A stretch of DNA of 64,000 nucleotides from Allomyces arbusculus (lineage: Eukaryota; Blastocladiomycota; Blastocladiomycetes; Blastocladiales; Blastocladiaceae): NCBI GenBank assembly GCA_027604705.1, contig JADHYV010000089.1:1-64000 (forward strand). Direction: 5' to 3'. This document shows, piece after piece, positions 44,111-55,888 of this stretch. Within the stretch, counting starts at the first letter, position 1. Every line of letters starts with the position of its first letter. A program made the translations under genes and the position numbers. The notes under the pieces are model-generated. The model did no database searches. It saw only the letters and a list, made by a program, of their open reading frames with translations, and was not told the origin of the DNA.

Positions 44111-47100
44111 TCGTAGAGCGTTGACGGGGCGGGCGCGTGGTCGGCGGTCGCGGGTCTCACTCGCGCCGTGCTCTGTGGTTGTGCCGGTCGGTGCGGGCGG
44201 ACGCGCCTGTCGTGTGGTGATTTGGAAGGAGGAGGGAGGGGGGCCGGACGGGCCAGTCGAGTGCCGGCCCCTGATGGCCCAGGCGGGGAAGGAAAATCGT
44301 TGTCGTCCACCGTATGATATACAAATTAGGATGGGGCTCGTTGTTTCCTCCTGCATTTTTCTGCCTGATCGGCGACCTTCGTGTCTTGGCTCGCCAGTGC
44401 TGTGCCTGTGTCGTGGGGAAAAGCAACCTGGGCAAGGCACAGTGTGCCTGCAAGACACCGTGCCTGCATCATTCTTTGGTGCCACAAGCAATTCCTCGAA
44501 TAAATGGATCTGCACGCCATGTCGCACAAATGGATTTGGGAACCCAGCTGCCATCAACCCATGTTGCAAGTGCCAGCTGCCAAGGTTGACACAGAGCATT
44601 GGCATTTCCTTCATCTGGATCGACAGAGCATCGATATTTCCTTCTTCTGGATTGAATCGGATCAATTTATGTATCTCTGTCATGTCAGGAATACCGTGGT
44701 CCAACCCTCAACACGCTGCTGGCAAGGTTGCCCAGCCCATGAGACTGGTGGCTCAACAGCCACAAACAGCAGCAACCACAATCAGTGATGGCTGAGCTTG
44801 ATGGCAATTTATAAGACACAAGAGCAGACTCGGTAGGAGCCCCAACTTACAGCACACCTGCTGCACCCAGCCCATCCAACAGCATGGGCAGTTGTACAGG
44901 CGCTGGACACACAATGGTCCCAGAAGACCAAGGGGAACATTGTCACAGCAAGTGATGCTGCTGTGACAAGCATGCTGACAGCTCAAGGCAAGGGCCAGCT
45001 GCCCATGCACAAGATTCTGCAGGCGATCAAGAGCAAGACCAATACCACGACCATGGCAGCATCATCATTGATATCATCTGGCTTGTCCCACTGGTCGAAA
45101 TTTGAGCACATAGTGAGCGCCAAGGCGACTGAGGCCATGGATGTTGTCAAGTGCACAGTGTACCGTTGTCGCAGGGCCTCCCGCTGAGGACGTTCTCAGT
45201 GACCAGGGTTTAGATTTGGACTCGGTTGGTGATGGGTCGTGCAACCAAAGTCGCGCCAACACTGGCTGATCACCCTGACTCACTCGATGGGGACAGCAGC
45301 CAACAGTTCAAATCCGACTCCACTTGACCAACCGTGTCAGGCCTGCGCCTCCGCCAGCCACCCCGAACCTCTTCCTGACCCAGCAAACCGCCGAGGCGGA
45401 CAACAGGCCGACTATGTGCATGCCATCCGCCACATGGCGATGACAATGCTACAAACCTTGCCCACACGCCCTGATTTCGTCGCGTTTTTTCGGGGAGTCT
45501 GGAGGCCCCACACCTTGTTCTTTGGTTGTTTTCCTTTGTCATTCCGATTTGGTCGCTGAGCGGCAGCACAAGCGTTGTGGGATTCAAAAGCTCAGTGGGC
45601 CCGCCTTGGTGTGGCCTTTGCCCCCTGCTTGCCCACCAAGGAAAACGAACTGCCCGCTGACGATTCTCGTTGCCTGTCGCTCAGAGCTCTCGCCGTCAAG
45701 AACGTACGATACGACCCGGGTTTCGAGGACGCAACGTGTTGTCCGCCCTGGTTTTGTATGCAGAGACGGTTCACTCATTGTGACAGGGACGAATTCGGGC
45801 CTTGCTTCTGTTCCTTCTTTTGGCCAGGCCACTGTGACCACAATGCGCAGGACTGTGCGCGAAGTGTGTGAGAAAAGCCGCGTGGCAGACCTCCTTTGAG
45901 AGAACCGCACGGTAGGCTTCTTCGGAATAATGCGCTGTCTTCAGGCACGCGTTTTGGTGATTCATCCCACTTCCATTGGTCGCAGGCTGTGGTGTGACTG
46001 TCAGCTTTGCAGCAAAACGGGCATCCACAGAAACCTGTATTTTCTCGCTGGGCTATTCGCCTCTGCTATATTGTCCATTCCACCTACCCGATACTCCTGT
46101 GTGCCCCCCACACTGTGCCAAGGGCACAGTCCAGGACTTGGCAAAGAGTGCTGTGGCCAAGGTCCAGCTGGGAATCATGGGCGCAACAATGAGCTCATTC
46201 AAGGCACAGGTGGTCGATTCGTGGGCAGAATCACCGGGTGCAGGTACAACTTCCTAGTCTGGCATGCTCACACTGGGTGGTGGCAAGAATTGGTTGGTGG
46301 GGACTGGAACAAAATGGGGAAGGGAGTGGACGTCAGGGAAAAGCTGGTGAGTGTGGAGTTTGGCATCATGCCACAGTTTCAGCACACCATCATGAATGCG
46401 AATGATGGATACTTGCCAGTGGCTGCTGCAATTGAGCATCAGCACCACTTGTGTGTGCAACTCGTGCAACTGGTGGCGACTTTGGCCGACCCAGCCATGC
46501 ACAAGGATGTACATAACCCAAGAAATCAGGTAACTGATAGTGTTGGCAAGTGTGACACTTTAAGAACAGCATGGTTTGACAATGGCTGTTCTCTTGCTGC
46601 AGTTCATATTCCTCTTGCATGGCTGATACTTCCACGTGCAGGGAAAGTGACAGGAAGGGGCTGCTGGCATGGCCACCTGACTGGCAGCAAATATCAGCAC
46701 TGGCGTCAAAGTATCCCTTGACATGTCCAACAACAGTGAAAATGGAGCAAAGAGAGAAAAATCGGTATATGCGCGTCAGAGACATTTGTCTTTGTTACCA
46801 GATGAATTGGTACATCTCAATGGCGGGTCAGACTGGTGGTTCACATTGTTGTGAGCACCAGTCATCCTCCTCACACATGTTGTACTTTGGTCAGCACCTC
46901 GACTCAATGATTAGGGGTCGTAAAATGGTCAAAAGGCAGTGTGCCAGTTTGATATGCTGATATGTTGCTGTCATGATAATATTTTGGTTGGTGTGTGCCT
47001 TGACATTTTCCATTGCCTCCTAACTGCAAAGATTCGACAATACAGCCTGGTCAGACATCAACAGCCCATGAAACTATCAGTGACGGTGCCAAATGTCAGA

Positions 47101-47518
47101 GGAAACCGCCAGCATCAAGTTCCTTTTTTGTGTGGACAAAATGAGCTGGCCACCAGGTCTGGGCAGCACAAGACCCTTTCAACCATGGCACAGCAATGTG
47201 GCTGATCCACAAGCCATTGCCAGCCCGTACATTTCAGGGCATGAATTCAAGGGATGTCATGTCGCATTGCCCTGCCTTGGTTTCCTCTCCCCACGCACCA
47301 TCCCATTGTGCTGTGTATTCGCGCCATTGTGCTGCATACTGAGCATCCACAACACTCGCCTCGTGGCCATGTTAGACAAGGCTCCTCAGAACAGTGTGCG
47401 TGAAAAACTAGATTCTCATTGACACAAAACCCCTTCTGATGCGATTTCATTAACACGATCCTTGATCATGCTACTCTGCTTGGGCACACCCCCAGTTCAG
47501 CAACCCAGCCATCCGACC
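44111..47518. other. Second gene-free, AT-richer island (3.4 kb)
   Basis: No open frame shows the GC-rich third-position bias of real genes here, and short frames on both strands have no recognisable domain. Composition resembles 2.9-5.1 kb. It is most likely decayed mobile or intergenic DNA sitting between the 3' ends of NOT3/5 (+) and BAP31 (-). No terminal repeats were recognised. Confidence 0.5.
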
Positions 47519-48684
47519 TCAATCATCCTTCTTGCTCGCGGCCTGCACGACACTGTGCCCCTCCTCCTCGGCACGGCGCGCCTTGAGCAAGTCGTACTTC
47601 TTTTCGAGCTCATTGTACTTGTCGGAGAGGTCCATGTACTGGCGGTGGTTGTTGTCGGCCTGCAGTTTCAAAATTTCGGTCTTGGCTGCGACTGCTGCCT
47701 CAACCTTTTCGTCAAACTTGTCGGCCGTTGCCGACGCGGCGGGCAGGGCCTTTGCCTTTTGCAGCTTGTCGTTTTCGTCGAGCAGTTGCTTCAGTTGGCG
47801 GCTGTTGTTGGCGGATTGCGCGACGAGAGCCGCGAGCTTGGTTTCGGCACGGACGACCTCAACGAGCAGGCCGCGCAGGACGTTGATGACGCTATGTTGG
47901 TGGGTCCGCGTGGAGGTGAGTGGGTGGAGAAGAGGCGCGTGGGATCGCCCGTGCTGAGCGTCGTCGAATGCAATACGTACAAGAGGAGGAAGAGAGCCGA
48001 GCCGGTCAGGTACATGCTAGGTACAGGAATGGATCCGTCAGATTCTGCCAATTCAATTCACTGGGACCGCTTCCACAGATCGAGCGAAGACGTACTTGCG
48101 CTGGGCCTGGAAGAGCTTGGCGCGCGGGTCCATGTCGTTGATCGGGTAGTGGTGGTGGTGGTGTTTGTCAATCTCGACGCCGTGGTGCTGCTGGGACAGC
48201 TTGTACTGGCGCTGCGTTGCGTCTTTGTCGTGAGGGAACGTGATGCGTCAGCAGACGTGTGCAAGGTCGCGATAGACGGGCTTGACGGTGTTGCGGCGCA
48301 TCGGAGCGTACCGGCAAAGTTGACGGCGAGGAAGCTAGAGCAAGTTGAATAGAGGCGCGTGACATGCGTCAGTTGGAGTGCATTGGCTTCACCACGACTC
48401 GAGCTCAACAAGACACGAACATGGCGAGGAACCAGAACGGGATCGAGGCCTGCCTCGCAATGGCCGACTCGGTGAGGAGGCGCGCGAGGGCCTTGCGCGC
48501 CTTGACCGGCAGCGGGATCTGGGTAAACGCGCCGAGGAAACGCGTCAGAACTTGGACGGCGCGTTGTGATCCAGGGCGCGCCGTTGGTGACGACGCTGGC
48601 TCAACGTCGGCGTACCGAGAGCAGCACGACGACGACGCCCTCGACGGCGAGCACGGCAAACGAGATTTGGTTGGCGAGCGACAT
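47519..48684 (-). CDS. BAP31/Yet-type ER membrane protein
   Basis: ER chaperone and export receptor of the BAP31 family. Model of 243 aa, the family's usual length, from six exons on the minus strand: 48684-48616, 48518-48415, 48334-48312, 48222-48096, 48016-47981, 47891-47519. Three helices are rebuilt by splicing: residues 5-23 (NQISFAVLAVEGVVVVLLS), ~43-60 (SIPFWFLAMFVFLAVNFAD, across two introns) and ~105-125 (NMYLTGSALFLLLFVINVL, across two introns). Between helices 2 and 3 lies the family element DMDPRAKLFQAQRN, preceded by a His run. The cytosolic C-terminal half is a coiled coil (LKQLLDENDKLQKAK ... YMDLSDKYNELEKKYDLLKA). It ends KKDD, a dilysine ER-retrieval signal of the same form as the KKEE of animal BAP31. 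Exon 3 is only 23 bp. The second intron uses a GTCTTG donor, chosen on phase and helix continuity. Confidence 0.9.
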
Positions 48685-49394
48685 GGTAGGTTGGAGGACG
48701 CGCGGATGTTGGGAGCGCGATGCGTGAGGGCCTGCGGGTGTTGGTGTTGGTGCTGATCCAAGAACGGGTCGCGTCAGGTGCGGTGCCGGTGGTGCGGTGC
48801 AGATCGCGTCGCCAGCGGTGCAGGTCGTGTCGGCAGTGAGACAAGAGAGGAGAGACGGTGTGGTCGTGGTGGGCCGGTCGTCGCTGGTTTTCACGGCGGG
48901 CGGATGTTCGCGTGCCAGGTCAAGCGCGGCCAAGCAGCCAAGCGCGGCAAAGCACGACAGCAAGCGACAGCAAGGAGCATGCCAAAGCGTGCAAGCGCGT
49001 GCGCGCGTGCACAGCGTGACTATCGCGTGCCTGCCCCCGGCTGCGCGAGACACGTTCGGCGCGTCTCTTTGGCGGCCGCTGTTCGACCCTTGCCCGAGCG
49101 CGGCCGTCCCGCGCCGCCGCCGTTCGCTGCCGCTGCTGCTGATCGGCTGCCTAGCTGCGCGTTCCTGCCCGCAAGACGAATCGCCCGGCCCAGCTATATC
49201 ACGGCAATCTCAAGCATCTGCCGGCAGCTACTTCCCGCTGCAGGCGCCTGCACTGGCGACGAACCCGAGTCGTCACCCTCCAACGACAGTACCAGCGGCT
49301 CCTATCCCGTCCCGCTGCCTTCGTGCCCACGCGCGCCTATTGCCGCGCGCTCTGCGCCATCCGTCGAGACCTCGCTTCGATTCCACAACCTGCC
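48685..49394. other. Divergent intergenic region (BAP31 / CCDC40)
   Basis: 710 bp between two genes transcribed apart. It holds both promoters. No supported gene. Confidence 0.45.
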
Positions 49395-52300
49395 ATGGCC
49401 GATCCGGCCGCGCCCGACGGCGGACTCGCCGATTTCTCGCCTCCCGCGGGCCTCGACGCCGACGGCCCACCGTCTACCGGCCTCGTCGCTCCAGACACGA
49501 TTTCCGGTGATGCCGCACCGACTGACTCGGACGCTCCCGTCACCGAGGACCTCGGCTTGCCTGACCTCGGCGCAGGCGGTGCACCGCTCGCCGCTATCGC
49601 CACCAACGACGCTGACAATGACACGACGGGCCAAGCGCGCCGCATGATCCAGGCCGCCATGGCCAAACTCGACTCGCCCGTCTTTGACGCTGCCGCTCCG
49701 CCGCCGATTCCCGAGGAGGAGGATGCGACCGGAGCACTTGACGCGGCAATGGCGACGGCTGCGCCGGCACGCGCGCCGCGCTGGGGTAGCAGCTCTGCCG
49801 GCGAATTGCCCGCTGGTGACGGTGGGGTTATGGACGGTAGTGACGATGTGGGGAGTGGGCCGATTGCCGATATCATGTCGGCTGCCGCAGCGGCGGGCGG
49901 AGACGTGGACGAGGATCTCGCCGTCATGGACCCGAACAACGTACTTGGAGTGACCACGGTGTTGCCGACGAGTGCGCATCGCTCACCACCGTGGTTCTCG
50001 GTCTGTAGCCGCTGATGCGCCGCGTGCAAGACGCGCTCGCCAAGCAGCTCGCGACCGCCGACGAGCAGCTGACGCTCGAGCTGCGCGAGAAAGTGCGACT
50101 TCAGCCGCCATCTCCACTCTCCTCCACTTCCCGCACCCGCTCACCCCCCTCATTCGCCCACAGGAAGAGGACCTGCGCAAGTCCAAGGTGCGTCGCGAAC
50201 AAGTCGGTGTCGAGCTCTACGCCCTGCAGCAACAGCTCGCCAAGGCGCAGTCGCAACTTGAATCCGCGCACCAGGCCTACGCCGTCATCAAGACGCACCG
50301 CGAAAAAGCTGAGGCCACGGCCAAATCCACGCGCGACAAGTACGCGACGCACCGCGACCAACTCACCAAGCAGCAACAGGCGCTGTCCGCGCGCAAGGGC
50401 GAACTCGAAGTGCTGTCCCGCACGCTCGGCCAGATTCAGCTGTTCCACGAGGAAATGAAGGGCAAATTGTCGACGACGCGCCGCGTCACGCTCAAGGCCG
50501 AGGAGGACTTGGTCAAGCAGGAGGCTGAGAAGCGCAAGCAGGACTTGTATATTCACCAGTTGACGCAGCGGCTCGAGGCGCTCAAGGATCAGCGCAGTAC
50601 GCTCGATGCGCAGATTGGCGACCAGAAGGAGGATATGGCGCGGTTGCAGGAGACGATTCAGGACGCCAACACGGAAATGGAGGTGCGTTTCCTGACGGCG
50701 TCGATGCTCGCGGATTCGCTTCACCTCACTTATTCTCGAACTCACCGGCTCGGCATCGTTCTAGGCGATCGTCTTTGAAAAGCGCCAGCTGCTGCACCAG
50801 TGGAAAAGCAGTTTGATCAGCATGCAGCGGCGGCAAGACGTGCTCGGGCAACTCGAGCAGGCCGTGTTCAAGGAAAAGGAGCGGCTATTGCACATGGACA
50901 ACGAGCTCGCCGGGTTCAAGCACGCGCTCGCGCAAGTCGCGACCGAGAACGAGACGCTGACTATGCTGCACGACAAGCTCGGCACCGAATCCACCTTGCT
51001 CTCGGCGCAGATCAAGCAGCTTGCCGAGCGCCGCGACACGCTCAAGCACGAGTACGGCGTCGTGCAGCGCAGTCTCGACGCGTGCGAGGCCGAGCTCAAG
51101 CAGGTCGCGCACCACCGGCAGTCGCTCGTCAACGAGGTGAATGCGCTCAAGAAGCAGTTGGGCACGGCGCAGCAAAAGGCGGTCAAGGTGGAGCGCGAGA
51201 TTGCCGAGCAGATCCAGAACGAGCTTGGACTTGATAAGAGCATGCAGGGTACGCTCAAGGACGCCAAGAAGCTCACGCAGGTGATTCATGACAAGGAGGC
51301 CATGATTGCCGTGACCGAGAACCAGGTCGCGCAGACCAAGATTGAGGCCGCGACCATGGCCGATACACTCGCGCAGCGGCGGCGCGACTTGGCCGATCTC
51401 GACGCGGTGATTCAGACCAAGAACGGGACCATTGAAAAGTACGAGCTCGAGATTCGGCGCGGCAACGACGAAATGGCCAAGAAGCAGTCGGAGATTGACT
51501 TGCTCAACAAGAAGCTCAATCAGATCTTGCAGCAGTCGACCGACGAGGCGATTGGGCCCATGGAGGCCACGATTCACAACTTGACCAAGTCGATTGCCGC
51601 CAAGGAAAAGGAGTGCTGGGACCTGCAGCAGTTTTGGCTGCGCAACCAGAACGAGCTCGTCGTCACGGCCAAGAAGGCCAGCGACTTGGCCGAGACGATT
51701 GGCAACTTGCGCATGCGGCTCACGATCTTGTCGCGCAAAAAGGCCATGCTCAACCAGGCGTTTGACGCCGAGGAGGGTGAGATCAAGTTCCACCAGCGCA
51801 ACATCAAGGCGCTGCAAAACGACATGGTCAAGATCAACACGCTCTTGTCGCGGCAGACGTCGGTGCAGGCCGATCTCGAGGAGGGGAACCTCGGCGTCGA
51901 GCAGGAGTTTCGGTTCCGGCTGCGGGTACGCCTTTCTTGCGTGCTCTCTTTGCCGTTTGCGCAAGCGAAGTTGTTCTCTGAACCTTGTTGACCGTCGCTT
52001 CCGGTCCACTTCTAGGAAGCCGAAATGGAGGCCGTGCGCATGGAGCAGCAAGTGCGCGACCTGCAATCCGAAAAGGACCGCGCGCTCGGCGGCCTGCTCG
52101 ACATGGAGCGGCAAATTATGCTCTGGGAAAAGAAGATTCAGCTGGCCAAGGAGACGCGCGAGGCACTCGACCCGAACATTGGCGCGCAGGAAATCAAGGA
52201 AATGGCGCTCGAGATTCACCGCATGGAATTGCGGCTCAGCAATCTCGAAAAACTGCAGGAAAAGCTCGTTACGGAAATGGAAAAGGGTGTCGTGCGCCGA

Positions 52301-52888
52301 GAAACGATTGCGCTGCGATCCAAGCTGCGCGGCAAGGGGTATACGCAGGCGACGCTCACCAAGGCCATCACGGATCTCGGCAAGCAGCTCAAGGGGACAC
52401 TCACGGATTTGAAGGACTTGGATGCAGATACCGCTGCGGTACAGGGAGCGCTCGACCGCGTACGCGCGCAGATCAGTGATGCACACGAGCGGCTCGCGGC
52501 GTTGCGCGACCGGCATCGCGCGCTTATCGAGGAGATTGTTGTCTTGCAGGACACGAAGTTGGCTGCGTTCACGACGATTGCGATGCTGCAAAAGAAGGCC
52601 AAGCGATACCAGAGCGTGCAGGAGGGGAAGTACGCGTTTGTCAAGGCCGACGCGGGCGAGCGCAGTACCGAGCTGTCCAAGCAGTTGGAGCGGCTCGACA
52701 AGGTGGACAAGGCGCTGCACACGGTCGTGGTGCGTGGCAGATGCCCGGCGTCGCGAACCGGAAATAGCGCCATTCACTAACGCTGATCAATCGTCTTGCG
52801 CTAGGCCGACTGTCCGCACGAACTGGCCGCCGCGGGACAAAGCCTCGACGTGTTCTTGACCAGCGCGCGGCAGTTTGTCTCGGGGTGA
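49395..52888 (+). CDS. CCDC40: CCDC40 (FAP172-type) axonemal ruler protein
   Basis: Coiled-coil protein that, with CCDC39, runs along the outer doublet and sets the 96-nm repeat for radial spokes and inner dynein arms in motile cilia. Model of 1035 aa from six exons: 49395-49940, 50009-50092, 50164-50682, 50765-51925, 52016-52729, 52805-52888. The first ~180 residues are acidic and disordered. Almost all the rest is heptad-repeat coiled coil. Family landmarks: LMRRVQDALAKQL leading into LRKSKVRREQVGVELYALQQ (~190-225), IVFEKRQLLHQWKSSLISMQ RRQ (~385-407) and RQIMLWEKKIQLAKETREAL followed by IKEMALEIHRMELRLSNLE and GVVRRETIAL (~790-870). CCDC39 could be confused with it, but WEKKIQLAKE and the VARRET-like motif match CCDC40 best. 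Its presence implies flagellated zoospores. Confidence 0.92.
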
Positions 52889-53213
52889 GCGTTTGGGTTG
52901 GATTGGACTTGTGCGAGGACTCGTAGATGGCAACAACGTACAGTAGACTGCATTCTTCTCGTCTCCGTCATTGTTGGTTTGACGCACGCCTGGTCTCTTC
53001 AAAACGACAGGGGCAGTTAATTAAACACGGTGCTCCATTTCATCACGGTGGGGCGAGAGCAATGACGGTAAGAGTGGCTGGCGAGGGTGGTGGTGGCAAA
53101 ACTGAGGAAGAGAGAGAGAGCGCGGCCCGCGCAGGGAAAGCGGAAACAGCGAACAGAACGAGCGGGCCAAAAACGAAAGGAACGAAACGGTCAAAAAGAA
53201 ATTTTTGCATCTA
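52889..53213. other. Intergenic between converging CCDC40 and ARP1
   Basis: 325 bp holding the 3' ends of both genes. No supported gene. Confidence 0.5.
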
Positions 53214-54922
53214 CTACGCAAACGAGCGCTTATGGATAATGTCGGGGTCCTCCTGGTACTCTTCCGCGCTGACCCACATCTTCTTGAAGGTCGACAGCGA
53301 GGCTAAGATGGACCCTCCAATCCACGTCGAGTACTTGCGTTCTGGTGGCGCAAAGATCTTGATTTTGACGTCGCGTTGGTCCTTGCTTGACGACAGCTTC
53401 TTGACCTCGGTCAGGAGACGGTCGCCGAGACCTATGGGGAGACGCAGAAGCAGAGTGGAGCGTGAGCAAACCGAACTGGATCAAAAGCGGATATCGAGCC
53501 GTCAAGCGGAGCATACCTTTAAACAAGGTCGTGCCCCCGCTCAAGACGAGATTGCTGTAGAGGTTGCGGCGCAGGTCGAGGTCGGCTTTTTGGATGCAGT
53601 CGACAATGACCTGGTGCATGCCCGGGTACTCGAGCCCAATCAAGTCCGGGTTGAAGAGAATCTCGGGCGCCTTGAACCGCTCGGCGCCCAGCTTGATGAC
53701 GCGGCCGTCGGGCAAGATAAACTCGTCGGGTCCCTTGGCGGCCATACCGGGCAGCGCCGCCGAGGCAAACGCGCCGGCAATAAACTCCTTTTCCTCTTTG
53801 ATCGGGTTTTGCGAGATATAGCACGTCTTTTCCTTGATGACGCGCACGACCTCCATTTCGGCCGACGTGTGGAACGCGTAACCGTTTTTGCGCAGCAACA
53901 CTTGCAGGTACTGTGTGATGTCGCGGCCGGCCACGTCGATGCGGCGAATGGCGTGGGGGATGGCGAAACCGTCGTAGACGGGCACGGCGTGCGTGACGCC
54001 GTCGCCCGAGTCGAGCACGAGACCCGTCGTTCGGCCGGATGCGTAGCTACGCGTTGTGCGAGTGGGTCGGGGTGAGGCACGATTCCAAGTCGCGCAGATG
54101 GAAATGCGGCAGAATCGTACAGCGAAAGGACGGCCTGTACGCTCATGAACATGGCGGGCACGTTGAAGGTCTCGAAAAAGATTTGCGCAACCTGCTCGCG
54201 GTTCTTTTTCGGGTTGAGCGGCGCCTCAGTCAAGAGGACGGGATGCTACGTGTGATGTGGAGAGAGTGGTCAGCTATGCGCTGAAAGGAAGGAGAGCTAC
54301 CACATCAATCGCGAACGCGCGCCGCACGCACCTCCTCGGACAAGGTCTTGAGTTCCTCGGTGTACATGTAGTCCCAGATGCGCTCCATGTCCTCCCAGTC
54401 GGTGACGATGCCGTGCTCCATTGGGTAGTTGATGCGCAGGAGGCCGCGCAGTTCCTGGGCCTTGCGACCGATGAACGTGTCGCCCTCGACGGCACCGGCC
54501 ATGATGCGCAGATGCTTTGGGCGGCCGACACTGGAGAATGATTGCGAAAACGAGGAGGGTGCGATCGCGCGGTGAGCACCGGAACGTGAGCGGCAGAGTT
54601 GCCATGGACAGCTCGGAGGTCCGGCGGCGGATCAAGCCAAAAAGCGCGAATACCGACCATGACGGGAAAAACGACTTAGGTTGCTCGTCACCGGCAAACC
54701 CGGCCTTGATGACACCCGATCCCTAGGAGCGCGTGTCGAGCGACGGAGTGTGAGGAGACGCATCATTCGCCGTGATCAGGGGCCGGTGGGCGCGAGCGGA
54801 AGTCGCGGAAGGGGCGAGCGAGCATGCGAGCGGGCAAGCACGGGGCCGGGTCAAGCAGCGTGTTGCTGCCGTACATTATCGATGACGACGGGCTGGTTGG
54901 TGAGGACGTCCTCAAACTCCAT
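53214..54922 (-). CDS. ARP1: Actin-related protein 1 (centractin), dynactin filament subunit
   Basis: Forms the short filament of dynactin, the adaptor that links dynein to cargo. Model of 394 aa from six exons on the minus strand: 54922-54875, 54722-54658, 54530-54332, 54245-54121, 54046-53517, 53431-53214. It starts [16 protein letters not shown], followed after splicing by [16 protein letters not shown] (phosphate loop 1). Then come [78 protein letters not shown] (loop 2), [20 protein letters not shown] and [28 protein letters not shown] and the [13 protein letters not shown] end are ARP1-like, not actin-like. An extra ~20 residues ([20 protein letters not shown]) sit after YISQNPIK and account for the length above the usual 376. 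The second intron's donor is GTCGGT, set by phase. Confidence 0.93.
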
Positions 54923-55888
54923 GGCGGCGACGAGTCAAATCACAGACGGCGGAGCGAGTGCGTGCGGGCCAAGCGGGGCCGGTTACGAGGAGCAGGTCGA
55001 GTCGGAGGCGCGCAGACACGTGGCGTGGACCCAGTCGGGGGGTCAAACGGGGCGCAGGGCGGTTGCAGCGAACACTAGTCGTTGGTGCTGCAGCGTGGGT
55101 TGACTGGCGTGACCGGCGGTGCTCGGCGGTGCAGAGCTGGCGCGATCGCTTGAGCCGCGGATTGGGCGGCGAGGGGCGCGCACGATTGGCGGGCACAGAC
55201 TGCAGCAAGTCGGCGGCGGTCCAAGGCGGCGTGGCGACGACACGGTCGCAGTCGAGGTGGGTCGCGGTGGAGGAGCCGGAGGAGGTCGTCGTGTCGTGTC
55301 GGCCGCCACCGTGCAGCCAGCCTGGTGCAGGCAGTGTGCTGCAGCGAGCCGACGTGTCAAGCCGGCCGTGCGGTGGGGCGGTTTGGGTTCACAGGCGGCT
55401 GTGGGCGGACGCGGTTCGTGTGCGGCGCGTGGCCAGCTCGGGCCAGTTCGTGTGCCGTTCGCACGAAGTTGGTTCGTGTGCTCTCCAACGGCACGTGAGC
55501 CATGTGAGCTGCACGCCCCGATCCCGTGGTGCAGGCGTGCCATCGGGCGTGGCAGTGACGCGGACGCAGCTCCACCACACCTCCGCACCACTTTGTCGTG
55601 AGCCAGGCGACCACGCCGTCCAGCACCACGTTGACCGTGATCCACGACTTAGTGTGCACGACACCGCGCGCAACCACCCGCACAAGTCGGACCCGACGCT
55701 GCCGAGACCACCGCCGCCGCCGCCAGCTCGCAGAGCGACGCGACGCCGCAGCCGCGTCGTACACGACCACCAGCCCGCCCGTCGTGCTCAACCAGGATTG
55801 ACAACGCTGCGCCAGCACCTCTGCGACTCGTGCGCCAAGGAACCTTTGCCGTCCCTTCGCTCCTTTCCACCGATCCTCGCGCCTCAAC
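54923..55888. other. Divergent intergenic region (ARP1 / RAE1)
   Basis: 966 bp between two genes transcribed apart. It is GC-rich, with long chance open frames on both strands that lack domains. It holds both promoters. Confidence 0.45.

Noticed and set aside
45930-46721. 263-codon plus-strand open frame in the AT-richer island
   Set aside because: Cys/His/Trp-rich and without domain or codon bias. It is probably chance in non-coding DNA, although decayed element sequence cannot be excluded.
50885-52777. Minus-strand open frame of ~630 codons opposite CCDC40
   Set aside because: Leu/Arg-rich mirror of GC-biased coiled-coil codons. The sense strand is a clear CCDC40.
53214-54922. Conventional actin instead of ARP1
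   Set aside because: [18 protein letters not shown] and [16 protein letters not shown] are ARP1-type. Actin has different residues at these places and ends in KCF.
54923-55888. Open frames of 160-333 codons between ARP1 and RAE1
   Set aside because: Gly/Arg/Val- or Thr/Arg-rich chance frames on both strands in GC-rich DNA, with no domain and no splice pattern. The largest would run over the RAE1 start.
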